Shown here in pieces: positions 33,797-41,473 of a stretch of 64,000 nucleotides of DNA (positions are counted from its first letter, which is position 1; each line of letters opens with the position of its first letter). A model generated the notes under the pieces. That model worked only from the letters and a program-made list of their open reading frames with translations, did no database searches and was not told the DNA's origin. A program made the position numbers and the translations under genes. The DNA is taken from contig CAYZIL010000002.1 of assembly GCA_964478515.1 (NCBI GenBank), forward strand, positions 58,101-122,100. The letters are read 5' to 3'. Source of the stretch: HGM13233 sp964478515 (GTDB lineage: Bacteria > Bacillota > Clostridia > Oscillospirales > Ruminococcaceae).

Positions 33797-36166
33797 ATGA
33801 ACGCACCTTATAAATGGATAAAAGAATATTGCGACATAGACGCGACGCCGCTGGATTTTTCCCGCCGCATGACCATGTCGGGCAGCAAGGTGGAGGGCTA
33901 TTCCTGCGCCACTGACAAAATACGCAACGTCGTGGCCGGCAAAATACTGTCTGTCGAAAAGCACCCCGACGCCGACAAGCTTTGTATTTGCCAGGTGGAC
34001 GTCGGCAAAAACAGCGTGCAGATAGTCACCGGCGCGACCAACGTCGCCGCCGGCGACGTCGTTCCGGTAGCGCTTGACGACAGCGAGCTGCCCAACGGCC
34101 AGCATATTGAAAAGGGCAAACTGCGCGGCGTGGAAAGCTGCGGCATGATGTGCTCGCTCGCCGAGCTGGGTCTCACGGTCCACGACTTTCCCGAATGTAT
34201 TGAGAACGGCATAATGCAGCTGCCCCGCGACACCGTTCCCGGCAGCGACATCGCCGCGGTGCTGGCGCTGGACGACACCGTAATTGAATTTGAAATAACC
34301 TCCAACCGCCCCGACTGCCTGTGCGTGTCGGGTCTCGGCCGCGAGGCCGCGGTCACCTACGGCGTGCCCTTCAAATTTACTCCCGCCGCGGCGCGGCCGA
34401 CCCACGGCGACGTGCACAAGCTGCTGAAAGTCCGCATTGACGCCCCCGAATACTGCTTGCGTTACAGCGGCGCCGTAGTCAGCAACGTCAAAATAGAGCC
34501 CTCGCCGCTGTGGCTGCGCACGCGTCTGCGCGAGTGCGGCGTGCGGCCGATAAACAATATTGTCGACATAACCAACTACATCATGCTCGAGTACAACCAG
34601 CCAATGCATTCCTTTGACTTGCGCAACGTAGAGGACAGCGAAATTATTGTCCGCCGCGCCCACAAGGGCGAAAAAATTACGACACTGGACGAGATTGAGC
34701 GCGAGCTCAGCGAGGACATGCTCGTCATTGCCGACTCGCACAAGCCCATCGCCGTGGCCGGCGTCATGGGCGGCACCTACAGCGGCATTTACGACGACAC
34801 CGACTCGGTTATTTTTGAGTCCGCCTGCTTTGAGCCGCGCAACAACCGCGCCACCGCCAAAGCGCTGGGTATGCGCACAGACGCGTCAACGCGCTACGAA
34901 AAGGGTCTGTCGCCCGAAAACACAATGCCGGCGCTGTGCCGGGCGCTGGAATTGGTCGAGCAGCTCGGCGCCGGAACGGTCGTCAGCGGCATAGTCGACG
35001 CGCGCGGCAACGAAAAGAAGATTCCTAAAGTAACCTTTGAACCGCAGCGCACCAACGCCTTTCTCGGCACCGACATTCCCGAAAAGCAAATGCGCGACAT
35101 TCTCACGGCGCTGGAATTCACTTTCGACGGTGACAAAGTCGTGCCGCCCTACTTCCGCGGCGACATTGAGTGCTTTGCCGACGTGGCCGAGGAGATTGCC
35201 CGCATTTACGGTTACGACCGCATTCCCACGACCGTGATGTTCGGCGCCGCTGCTGCAGAGCACACCGCCAAACAGCGTTTTTTGGCGCTCGTCAACGAGA
35301 TTTGCTGCGGCTGCGGACTTTACGAAATAAACACCTCCAGCTTCCTCAACCCGCGCGCTTTCAGCCTAATGAAGATTGCGCCGGACAGCGAACTGCGCCG
35401 CGCGGTGCGCATAATGAACCCGATAGGCGAGGAAACCTCGCTGCTGCGCACAACTCTTGTCGCCTCGCTGCTGGACGTGCTGGCGCGCAACTATAAAAAC
35501 CGCGTGCCGGCGGTGCGCATGTTCGAGTGCAATACCGAAATCATTGCCAGCGACGACAGCACCAAACTGCCGCTGGAGCGGCAAAAGCTGGTCATAGGCG
35601 GCTACACCGACGTCGATTTTTACTGGCTTAAAGGCGTTGTCGAGACGCTTGCAGAGCGCATCAACCTTGAGTTCTCTTTCAGCGCGCTCAGCGACAACGG
35701 CCTGCTGCACCCCGGCCGCGCCGCGAGCGTCAGCTGCGGCGGCGAAACGGTAGGCTTTATCGGCGAGCTGCACCCTGAAATTGCCAAAAACTACGGCATT
35801 AAGACCCGCGCGCTGGTCGCAGAAATAGACGTTGAAAAGCTTTTCGCGCTGCGCAGCGGCGACCGCGTCTACCGCGACATGCCCAGGTTCCCCGCCCTGC
35901 AGCGCGACTTGGCGCTCGTCTGTGACGAGGACACCCAGTGCGCCGACGTCGAGACGGTCATCCGCAACGGCTGCGGCGCGCTGCTGGAGTCGCTGAACGT
36001 CTTCGACGTCTACCGCGGCGAGCAGCTGCCGGCCGGCAAAAAGAGCATTGCTTTCGAGCTGACGCTGCGCGACGCCGAGCACACGTTGACCGACGAGCAG
36101 GCCGACGCCGCCGTCAAGGCGACGCTGAGCGCGCTTGCAGCGCGCGGTGTAACGCTGCGCGCTTGA
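33797..36166 (+). CDS. pheT: Phenylalanyl-tRNA synthetase beta subunit
   Basis: A 789-residue subunit with tRNA-binding and editing roles. Seen in order: the EMAP/OB tRNA-binding domain (about 40-150, VAGKILSVEKHPDADKL), the B3/B4 editing region, the B5 domain, the catalytic-like core and the C-terminal ferredoxin-fold anticodon-binding domain (about 695-789, RFPALQRDLALV). It starts 13 bp after pheS with GGAGGGAC as ribosome site. Confidence 0.97.
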   Translation: MNAPYKWIKEYCDIDATPLDFSRRMTMSGSKVEGYSCATDKIRNVVAGKILSVEKHPDADKLCICQVDVGKNSVQIVTGATNVAAGDVVPVALDDSELPNGQHIEKGKLRGVESCGMMCSLAELGLTVHDFPECIENGIMQLPRDTVPGSDIAAVLALDDTVIEFEITSNRPDCLCVSGLGREAAVTYGVPFKFTPAAARPTHGDVHKLLKVRIDAPEYCLRYSGAVVSNVKIEPSPLWLRTRLRECGVRPINNIVDITNYIMLEYNQPMHSFDLRNVEDSEIIVRRAHKGEKITTLDEIERELSEDMLVIADSHKPIAVAGVMGGTYSGIYDDTDSVIFESACFEPRNNRATAKALGMRTDASTRYEKGLSPENTMPALCRALELVEQLGAGTVVSGIVDARGNEKKIPKVTFEPQRTNAFLGTDIPEKQMRDILTALEFTFDGDKVVPPYFRGDIECFADVAEEIARIYGYDRIPTTVMFGAAAAEHTAKQRFLALVNEICCGCGLYEINTSSFLNPRAFSLMKIAPDSELRRAVRIMNPIGEETSLLRTTLVASLLDVLARNYKNRVPAVRMFECNTEIIASDDSTKLPLERQKLVIGGYTDVDFYWLKGVVETLAERINLEFSFSALSDNGLLHPGRAASVSCGGETVGFIGELHPEIAKNYGIKTRALVAEIDVEKLFALRSGDRVYRDMPRFPALQRDLALVCDEDTQCADVETVIRNGCGALLESLNVFDVYRGEQLPAGKKSIAFELTLRDAEHTLTDEQADAAVKATLSALAARGVTLRA

Positions 36167-36191
36167 ATTGTCGGGGGTTTTAGTGTATCAT
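36163..36191 (+). promoter_or_regulatory. Promoter for ireB
   Basis: TTGAAT, 17-bp spacer, TATCAT, beginning at the pheT stop codon. It could give ireB expression independent of the T-box. Confidence 0.5.
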
Positions 36192-36213
36192 TGTTGTGAA
36201 CGGAGTTGATAAT

Positions 36214-36459
36214 ATGTTTGAACCGACAGTCACTTTCTCTATTGCCGAACAAAAAGACGCAGAAATCAAAAAAATACTCACCACCGTCTACGAAGCGCTC
36301 GTCGAGAAAGGCTACAATCCCATCAACCAGATAGTCGGTTACATCCTCTCAGAGGATCCCACCTACATCACCACCCACAACAACGCCCGCAATATGATCG
36401 CGAAACTCGACCGCGACGACATTTTGCAAGCCGTCGTGCGCGCATATATCGGCAAATAA
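36214..36459 (+). CDS. ireB: IreB family regulatory phosphoprotein (DUF965)
   Basis: An 81-residue cytoplasmic protein. The Enterococcus relative is phosphorylated by the PASTA kinase IreK on N-terminal threonines and affects cephalosporin resistance. Threonines lie at positions 5 and 7 here (MFEPTVTFS). The conserved core NPINQIVGYILSEDPTYIT matches the family. I start at ATG 36214, eight bases after GGAG, instead of an upstream GTG. Its usual neighbours alaS and ruvX are absent. Confidence 0.92.
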   Translation: MFEPTVTFSIAEQKDAEIKKILTTVYEALVEKGYNPINQIVGYILSEDPTYITTHNNARNMIAKLDRDDILQAVVRAYIGK

Positions 36460-36476
36460 GCGAAAGGAACCTTTTT

Positions 36477-36764
36477 ATGGCAGAGAATACCACACTTAAT
36501 TATAAGGGCCGTCCGCTGGTCCGCCGCGGCAACGAGCTCTATTACGGCAAACCCGACGAGCCGTATGTCGTTTTTATTCAAATACTTTCGAGCACCGACA
36601 GCAACGGCCTGCCGCTTGCCGACAAGGTACACGTGCAGCTGCTGTCAAACGACAAGTCCCTGGCGCCGCGTGCCCGTGTCGCCAAAGAGAGCGACAAGTC
36701 AGACCTTTACAGCGCGCTGGAAATCGGCACAATTTGGCTGGAACGCGCAATGAGCGACAAATAA
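36477..36764 (+). CDS. Conserved clostridial protein of unknown function
   Basis: A 95-residue acidic/basic mixed protein without membrane segments. The pattern YKGRPLVRRGNELYYG, then a beta-rich middle and a C-terminal helix ending IWLERAMSDK, resembles an uncharacterised family I have seen in Clostridia near ireB, but I know no function. It starts 18 bp after ireB with AAAGGAACC as ribosome site, so it is probably co-transcribed. Confidence 0.8.
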   Translation: MAENTTLNYKGRPLVRRGNELYYGKPDEPYVVFIQILSSTDSNGLPLADKVHVQLLSNDKSLAPRARVAKESDKSDLYSALEIGTIWLERAMSDK

Positions 36765-36856
36765 ACAGCCACTGAATCATATCTTTCTGAAACGGGCCGG
36801 ACAGGCGGATTTTTCCGTCGTCCGGCTTGTAGTATCTGTTTGCGAAAGGAACGGCG

Positions 36857-37318
36857 ATGATAAAACATATTACCGGTGCAGACGAAAAAAAGTCCGTAGC
36901 CCGCAGCATTCTTGCGGCGCTGCCCGACTGGTTCGGCATTCCGGAATCGACCGAAAAATACATTGCCGAGTGCGCCGACCAGGATTTTTTTGCCGCGTTC
37001 GGCGACGCCGGACGCGCCGACGGGTTTATCAGCCTTAAGTATACCGGGCGCGACACCGCCGAAATAGCGGTAATGGGCGTACTCCCCGGGCTGCACCGCC
37101 GCGGCATCGGCAAAAAGCTGTTCGCCGCTGCGCGCGAATGTGCGCGGCAACGCGGCTGTTCCTTTTTGCAGGTAAAGACCGTGCGGCAGGGGCTCTACCC
37201 AAATTACGACGACACCAACCGGTTTTACCGCGCCGTCGGTTTTAAGGAATTTGAGGTCTTTCCGACTTTGTGGGGCGAGCAAAATCTCTGCCAGGTCTAC
37301 GTCATGTCGCTGCGCTGA
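36857..37318 (+). CDS. GNAT-family N-acetyltransferase
   Basis: A 153-residue acetyltransferase. The acetyl-CoA-binding motif A is VLPGLHRRGIGKKLF at about 77-91. A C-terminal stretch NRFYRAVGFKEFEVF is the usual motif B. The N-terminus has a DWFG segment seen in a clostridial subfamily. The substrate is unknown. A 92-bp gap with a hairpin separates it from the previous gene. AAAGGAACGG precedes the ATG. Confidence 0.88.
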   Translation: MIKHITGADEKKSVARSILAALPDWFGIPESTEKYIAECADQDFFAAFGDAGRADGFISLKYTGRDTAEIAVMGVLPGLHRRGIGKKLFAAARECARQRGCSFLQVKTVRQGLYPNYDDTNRFYRAVGFKEFEVFPTLWGEQNLCQVYVMSLR

Positions 37319-37431
37319 CACGGGCATACCGTTTGCCCGCACAAAACGTCGCCATTCATTGGCAAATGAGTGGTTAACATATTGCGCCATGCCGGACCGC
37401 ATTTTATCCCCGACAAAAACGGGCGACATAA

Positions 37432-37460
37432 AGAAAGGGCGAACACAGTTCGCCCTTTCT
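37432..37460. other. Hairpin near the GNAT 3' end
   Basis: Perfect 13-bp stem AGAAAGGGCGAAC / GTTCGCCCTTTCT with a 3-nt loop. It has no proper T tract on the + strand. It may assist the terminator at 37482 or stabilise a 3' end. Confidence 0.5.
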
Positions 37461-37481
37461 GAACACAACCCCATCACCCAA

Positions 37482-37520
37482 AAAGCCGGACGAAAGTTTA
37501 CACTTTCGTCCGGCTTTATT
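37482..37520. terminator. Bidirectional terminator between convergent genes
   Basis: A perfect 16-bp stem (37482-37497 with 37502-37517) and 4-nt loop, with TTTATTTG following on the + strand and five T on the minus strand. It serves the GNAT gene and the convergent zinc-ribbon gene. Confidence 0.9.
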
Positions 37521-37548
37521 TGCGCGCTTTGTCCGCGTATTTTACTAC

Positions 37549-37983
37549 TTACTTCTCGTCCTTGTCGCCGCAGCTGCAGTGGTCGTCGCACTCGCAGTCG
37601 TCGCCGCACTCGTCGCAATCGCAGTCAAACTCAAGCTCAAGCTTTTCGCCGCAGCTCGGGCAGACCATGTCGCCCTCAAGCAGGGTTTCCTCGCTGACGC
37701 ATATCTTCTCGCCGCAGTTGGGGCATTCGACGTCGTACATGTAATCGTCGTCGTCCTCGTCCTCGTCGCTGAGATATTCCTCAATGTCGTCGACACAGTC
37801 GTAAAGGTCGTCGGTGCGCTCGTAAAGCTCGTCGACGTCGGCGGCGGTTTCGTTGCACTGCTCGGCAAGGTCGGCAACAACTCCGACGAACTCGTCGAGT
37901 ATCTTGCGCTGCTTGTCGTCAAGCTTGAGTTCCGCGCCCTCTATAAGTCCTTTAATGTATGCAATTCTCTCGTTAGGTGTCAT
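37549..37983 (-). CDS. CD1247-like N-terminal domain protein with zinc ribbon
   Basis: A 144-residue acidic protein. An N-terminal helical domain (about 1-70, MTPNERIAYIKGLIEGAEL) matches a clostridial family often labelled CD1247 N-terminal domain. An Asp/Glu-rich linker leads to a four-cysteine zinc ribbon (CPNCGEK and CPSCGEK), and the tail adds many Cys/Asp/His residues. It probably binds metal. No activity is known. It is last in the yqeG-to-efp run, 20 bp after efp. Confidence 0.82.
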   Translation of the reverse strand: MTPNERIAYIKGLIEGAELKLDDKQRKILDEFVGVVADLAEQCNETAADVDELYERTDDLYDCVDDIEEYLSDEDEDDDDYMYDVECPNCGEKICVSEETLLEGDMVCPSCGEKLELEFDCDCDECGDDCECDDHCSCGDKDEK

Positions 37984-38003
37984 AGCAATTTCCCTTTCCG
38001 CGC

Positions 38004-38561
38004 TTAGGCGCGTTCCATATATTCTCCGGTACGGGTGTCTATGCGGATTTTGTCGCCCTCGTTGATGAACAGCGGCACGCGAATTTCTGTGCCGGTCTCA
38101 AGCTTTGCGGGCTTGAGCGTGTTGGTCGCCGTGTTGCCCTTTACGCCGGGTTCGGTCTCGGTAACGGTCAGCTCAACAAAGTTGGGCGGCTCAATGCCGA
38201 ACACCTTGCCCTTGTACGAGAGTATTTTGACGTCGGTATTTTCCTTAACGAAGCGGAAGTTGTCGGAAAGGTCGCTCTCGTTCACGGGCAGCATTTCGTA
38301 GGTCTCTTTGTCCATGAAATAGTATAACCCGCTGTCGCTGTAGGAATACTCCATATCTTTGCGCTCAATAAAAGCGCTGGGAAATTTGTCGCTGGGATTG
38401 TAGGTGCGCTCAACCACGGCTCCGGTTATAACGTTTTTGGTCTTGGTGCGCACGAAAGCGGAACCTTTGCCGGGCTTAACATGCTGAAACTCAACGACCT
38501 GAAAAACGTTTCCGTCGTCCTCGAAGGTAACGCCGTTGCGAAAATCGCCTGCGGATATCAT
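38004..38561 (-). CDS. efp: Elongation factor P
   Basis: Relieves ribosome stalling at polyproline. The 185-residue protein has the three-domain EF-P plan: a KOW-like domain with the loop HVKPGKGSAFVR (the modified Lys position is the K of KPGKG), then two OB domains ending in DTRTGEYMERA. Strong ribosome site GGAGGGG. It follows an M24 peptidase gene, a conserved pairing. Confidence 0.97.
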   Translation of the reverse strand: MISAGDFRNGVTFEDDGNVFQVVEFQHVKPGKGSAFVRTKTKNVITGAVVERTYNPSDKFPSAFIERKDMEYSYSDSGLYYFMDKETYEMLPVNESDLSDNFRFVKENTDVKILSYKGKVFGIEPPNFVELTVTETEPGVKGNTATNTLKPAKLETGTEIRVPLFINEGDKIRIDTRTGEYMERA

Positions 38562-38593
38562 TAATTACCCCTCCAAAATATCAATTACAGTTT

Positions 38594-38623
38594 ATTCTAT
38601 CATAAAGGTATACAAATAGGCAA
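38594..38623 (-). promoter_or_regulatory. Probable efp promoter
   Basis: Minus-strand TTGCCT, 18-bp spacer, TAGAAT, in the 66-bp gap before efp. It would give efp expression independent of the peptidase gene. Confidence 0.5.
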
Positions 38624-38627
38624 GTGC

Positions 38628-39692
38628 TTACAGCGTTATAAGCTCGCGCGGCGCCCCGGTCAAGTCGCGGCTGCCCTCGGCGGTAAAGACTATCATGTCC
38701 TCAATGCGCACGCCGAAACGGCCGTCGAGATATATGCCGGGCTCAACGGTCATGAGCATATTCTCAGCCATGGGGGTCTCGTCGACCGTATTGGCGCGCG
38801 GGTTTTCGTGCACCTGCAAGCCGAGACTGTGTCCCAGCCCGTGGCCGAAGTTTTCGCCGTAGCCGGCGTCGCCTATTAGCTTGCGGGCGACGGCGTCAAG
38901 CTCTTTGCCCGCCATGCCCGGCCGCGCCGCTGCCAGCGCCGCGCTCTGGGCCGCCAGCACTGTCTCGTAGACCTTTTTCTGCTCGTCGCTGACTTTGCCG
39001 ACTGCTACCGTGCGCGTCATGTCGGAGCAGTAGCCGCCCCAGACGGCGCCGAAATCCATCGTCAGAAAATCACCGTTTTCAATTATATTGTCGCCCGGAA
39101 CGCCGTGCGGCATAGAGCCCTTGCTGCCGGCAACACAGATAGTTTCGAACGCAAAGCGCTCGGCGCCGGCGAGCCGCATTTGGTGCTCAAGCTCGCAGGC
39201 GACGTCTATTTCGCGCAAGCCGGGCCTAATAAATTTCAATATCTCGTTAAAAGCGCGCTCGGTTATACTTTGAGCGTGCTCTATGCACTCTATCTCGTCT
39301 GCGGATTTAATCGAGCGCAAATTCATTATGGTCTCGCTGAGCAGCGCGCTGGCGTCGACAAAAATAGGCAGCTTTTCTCTGAACACATCCAGCTGCGCCA
39401 CCGACACGGTGTATTCCAGCAGTGCCTTTACGCAGTGGTGTTTTTTAAGTATCTCTGCCGTTTGAGCAAAGCGGTCACGCTCCAGAATCACCTCGGTGCC
39501 CTCTATGGCCGCGCGCGCCGCTTCGACGTAGCGCGAGTCGATAATGAAATAGCTTTTGCCGTCGACCACTATCAGCGCGCCCGCCGTAGAGGAAAAGCCG
39601 GTGAGATAGCGGCGGTTGAGCTCGTCGGTGATGATGAGCGCGCCCTCGGTATTTTTCATTGCGGCGCACAGAGCGTTTATTCTGTCTGTCAT
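38628..39692 (-). CDS. M24 family Xaa-Pro aminopeptidase
   Basis: A 354-residue creatinase-fold peptidase, likely removing N-terminal residues before proline. An N-terminal creatinase domain (about 1-125) is followed by the catalytic domain with the five metal ligands: Asp in MDFGAVW, Asp in DMTRTV, His in HGLGHSLG, Glu in VEPGIY and Glu in VRIEDM. I start at ATG 39692, with AGGTGA five bases upstream. The earlier GTG lies within that site. Confidence 0.92.
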   Translation of the reverse strand: MTDRINALCAAMKNTEGALIITDELNRRYLTGFSSTAGALIVVDGKSYFIIDSRYVEAARAAIEGTEVILERDRFAQTAEILKKHHCVKALLEYTVSVAQLDVFREKLPIFVDASALLSETIMNLRSIKSADEIECIEHAQSITERAFNEILKFIRPGLREIDVACELEHQMRLAGAERFAFETICVAGSKGSMPHGVPGDNIIENGDFLTMDFGAVWGGYCSDMTRTVAVGKVSDEQKKVYETVLAAQSAALAAARPGMAGKELDAVARKLIGDAGYGENFGHGLGHSLGLQVHENPRANTVDETPMAENMLMTVEPGIYLDGRFGVRIEDMIVFTAEGSRDLTGAPRELITL

Positions 39693-39697
39693 AATAT

Positions 39698-40555
39698 TCA
39701 CCTTCCCGTTAATTGGTTGTACTTCTCTTTCATTGCCCGCGCGTCCTCCGCTTGTGTGCCGTCGGACTCGCAGATAAACACCGGGTCGAGCCCGCGCTCG
39801 GCGACCAGCTCCAGCAGCGGCTGCGGTTCGGGACCGAACTGAGTGTCCGCAAACGTCAAATGGCGTTTCTCGCCGCCTTCGGTATACTCTATTTTGCTGA
39901 AATGACTGTGAAAATAGCGATAGCGGAACTCACCCAGTCGTTTTTTTACCGTGTCTAATATGGCGGCGTAATCCGCCTTGTTTTTTATTGTGCCGTGCTC
40001 GCGGGCATTAAGGTGGCCGAAGTCGAGACAGGGGATAAGCCGCTCGTCTATTGAGCACAGCTCCATCACCTCGTCAAGCGAGCCCAACTGGCCGATTTTG
40101 CCCATGGTTTCCGGGCAGAGCGTCAAATTGCCGTAGCCGTTTTCGTCCATGGAGTCAAGACAAATTTTCAGCGTCTGCCGCGCGAGTGCCAGCGCCTGTT
40201 CGCGCGGCTGTTTGCCGGCGCTGCCGCTGTGCAGCACTATGCGCCGCGCGCCCATGGCCGCCGCTGCGGCGCAGGACTCCAGCACATAGCGCACACTGCC
40301 GAGGCGCTTGCTCTCGTCAAGCCCCGACAGCGAGATGTAGTACGGCGCGTGCAGGCTGAGCGTAACGCCGGCGGCACGCGCCAGGCGTCCCAGCTCTTTC
40401 GCCGACTCCTGCTTAATTTGGACGCCGCGCCCGCACTGATACTCGTAGGTGTCGAGCCCCATTTTTTTGGTGTACTCGGGAATGCCGGCATAGCTCTTGT
40501 AGCCCATTTGGGCAAAACTCAGCGAGTTTCCCGCCGGTCCGAAGACTGCGCTCAT
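39698..40555 (-). CDS. Endonuclease IV-like TIM-barrel protein
   Basis: A 285-residue AP endonuclease-2 superfamily protein. The zinc ligands of endonuclease IV are all recognisable: H69 (LHAPYY), H109 (VLHSGS), E149 (CPETMG), D178 and H181 (LDFGH), H216/H218 (HSHFSK) and E263 (CESDG). It would act on abasic sites in DNA. It directly follows yqeG with no gap. Confidence 0.9.
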   Translation of the reverse strand: MSAVFGPAGNSLSFAQMGYKSYAGIPEYTKKMGLDTYEYQCGRGVQIKQESAKELGRLARAAGVTLSLHAPYYISLSGLDESKRLGSVRYVLESCAAAAAMGARRIVLHSGSAGKQPREQALALARQTLKICLDSMDENGYGNLTLCPETMGKIGQLGSLDEVMELCSIDERLIPCLDFGHLNAREHGTIKNKADYAAILDTVKKRLGEFRYRYFHSHFSKIEYTEGGEKRHLTFADTQFGPEPQPLLELVAERGLDPVFICESDGTQAEDARAMKEKYNQLTGR

Positions 40556-41059
40556 CTATTTTACCGTCCTTTCCCGCCGCGCCGCCGCAACGAAGGGCTT
40601 TTCGGCAAAGCGCTTGAGCGCAAAAAACGCCGAATGCTCTTTTTCAAAATAATCGACAAGAACGGCTCGACAGCCGCTGAAGCGCGCGGCCAGCATATCG
40701 GTAAAAAACTGGTCGCCGACTACGGCCGTTTCGCGCGGCTTTGTTTTTAGCAGCGCGCAGCCGCGCCGCGCGCCGTCCGGCAGCGGTTTGCGCGCCGCGG
40801 TGACAAAAGGCACGCCGCACAGTGCGGCGTACACGCGCACTCTTTCCGGCCGGACGTTGTTTGACAATATGCAAAGCCCGACTCCGGCCGCCTTCATTTG
40901 CTCAAGCCAGTCCCGGCTGCTGTTTGGCAGCAGCGGCGAGTGGTCGAGCGTCAGCGTGTTGTCTATGTCGAGCAGCAGCGCCTTTATTCCCTCTTTTTGA
41001 AGAAATTCAGCCGTTATGTCGGTGACGGCATGAAAACAATAATCGGCAGCGAGCGCCAT
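40556..41059 (-). CDS. yqeG: YqeG-family HAD IIIA phosphatase
   Basis: A 167-residue HAD phosphatase. The catalytic motif DIDNTL places the nucleophile at D31 and the acid/base at D33. A LSNN threonine/serine motif and a GDQFFTD C-terminal motif complete the fold. The family is linked to phosphatidylglycerophosphate phosphatase activity in some organisms. It is first of a five-gene run, probably fed partly by read-through from rpsU. Confidence 0.92.
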   Translation of the reverse strand: MALAADYCFHAVTDITAEFLQKEGIKALLLDIDNTLTLDHSPLLPNSSRDWLEQMKAAGVGLCILSNNVRPERVRVYAALCGVPFVTAARKPLPDGARRGCALLKTKPRETAVVGDQFFTDMLAARFSGCRAVLVDYFEKEHSAFFALKRFAEKPFVAAARRERTVK

Positions 41060-41122
41060 TTGTTCCCTCCGCTCTCGTTGCTGTGCGCCGCATTACCGGC
41101 AACATACAGCAGTTTTTGGGTA

Positions 41123-41150
41123 GTAAAGAAGCGGGTCATACGACCCGCTT
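41123..41150 (-). terminator. rpsU terminator/attenuator
   Basis: Perfect 9-bp stem AAGCGGGTC / GACCCGCTT with a 4-nt loop, followed on the minus strand by CTTTACT. The T tract is modest, so read-through into yqeG is likely. Confidence 0.65.
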
Positions 41151-41163
41151 CGTTGCGCACATC

Positions 41164-41340
41164 TTATTTATACTTGCGTTTGCGTGCCGCTTCGGACTTT
41201 TTCTTGCGCTTTACAGAAGGTTTCTCGTAATGCTCGCGCTTACGAACCTCCGCAAGAACTCCCGAGCGTGCACACTGCCTTTTGAAGCGACGCAGCGCGC
41301 TGTCCAGGCTTTCGTTGTCCTTGACTCTGACTTCTGACAC
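41164..41340 (-). CDS. rpsU: Ribosomal protein bS21
   Basis: A 58-residue small-subunit protein needed for translation initiation. The translation begins (M)SEVRVKDNESLDSALRR and is very rich in Lys/Arg, ending ARKRKYK, as expected for S21. The start is GTG with GGGAGGG upstream. It has a strong promoter of its own. Confidence 0.96.
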   Translation of the reverse strand: MSEVRVKDNESLDSALRRFKRQCARSGVLAEVRKREHYEKPSVKRKKKSEAARKRKYK

Positions 41341-41392
41341 TATTTTCCCTCCCTTAGCCGTGGGCAGGAGTTTCGGAATCCGAACTTAATTT

Positions 41393-41421
41393 ATTATACA
41401 CACCATGGCGACAAAAGTCAA
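41393..41421 (-). promoter_or_regulatory. rpsU promoter
   Basis: Minus-strand TTGACT, 17-bp spacer, perfect TATAAT, with TG just before the -10. It is 53 bp upstream of the start codon and begins just 52 bp after the leuS stop. Confidence 0.85.
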
Positions 41422-41473
41422 TAACACGCGCCGTCATTTTGCGACATTATTCCTGCGGCGCGCCCGCGCGCTT

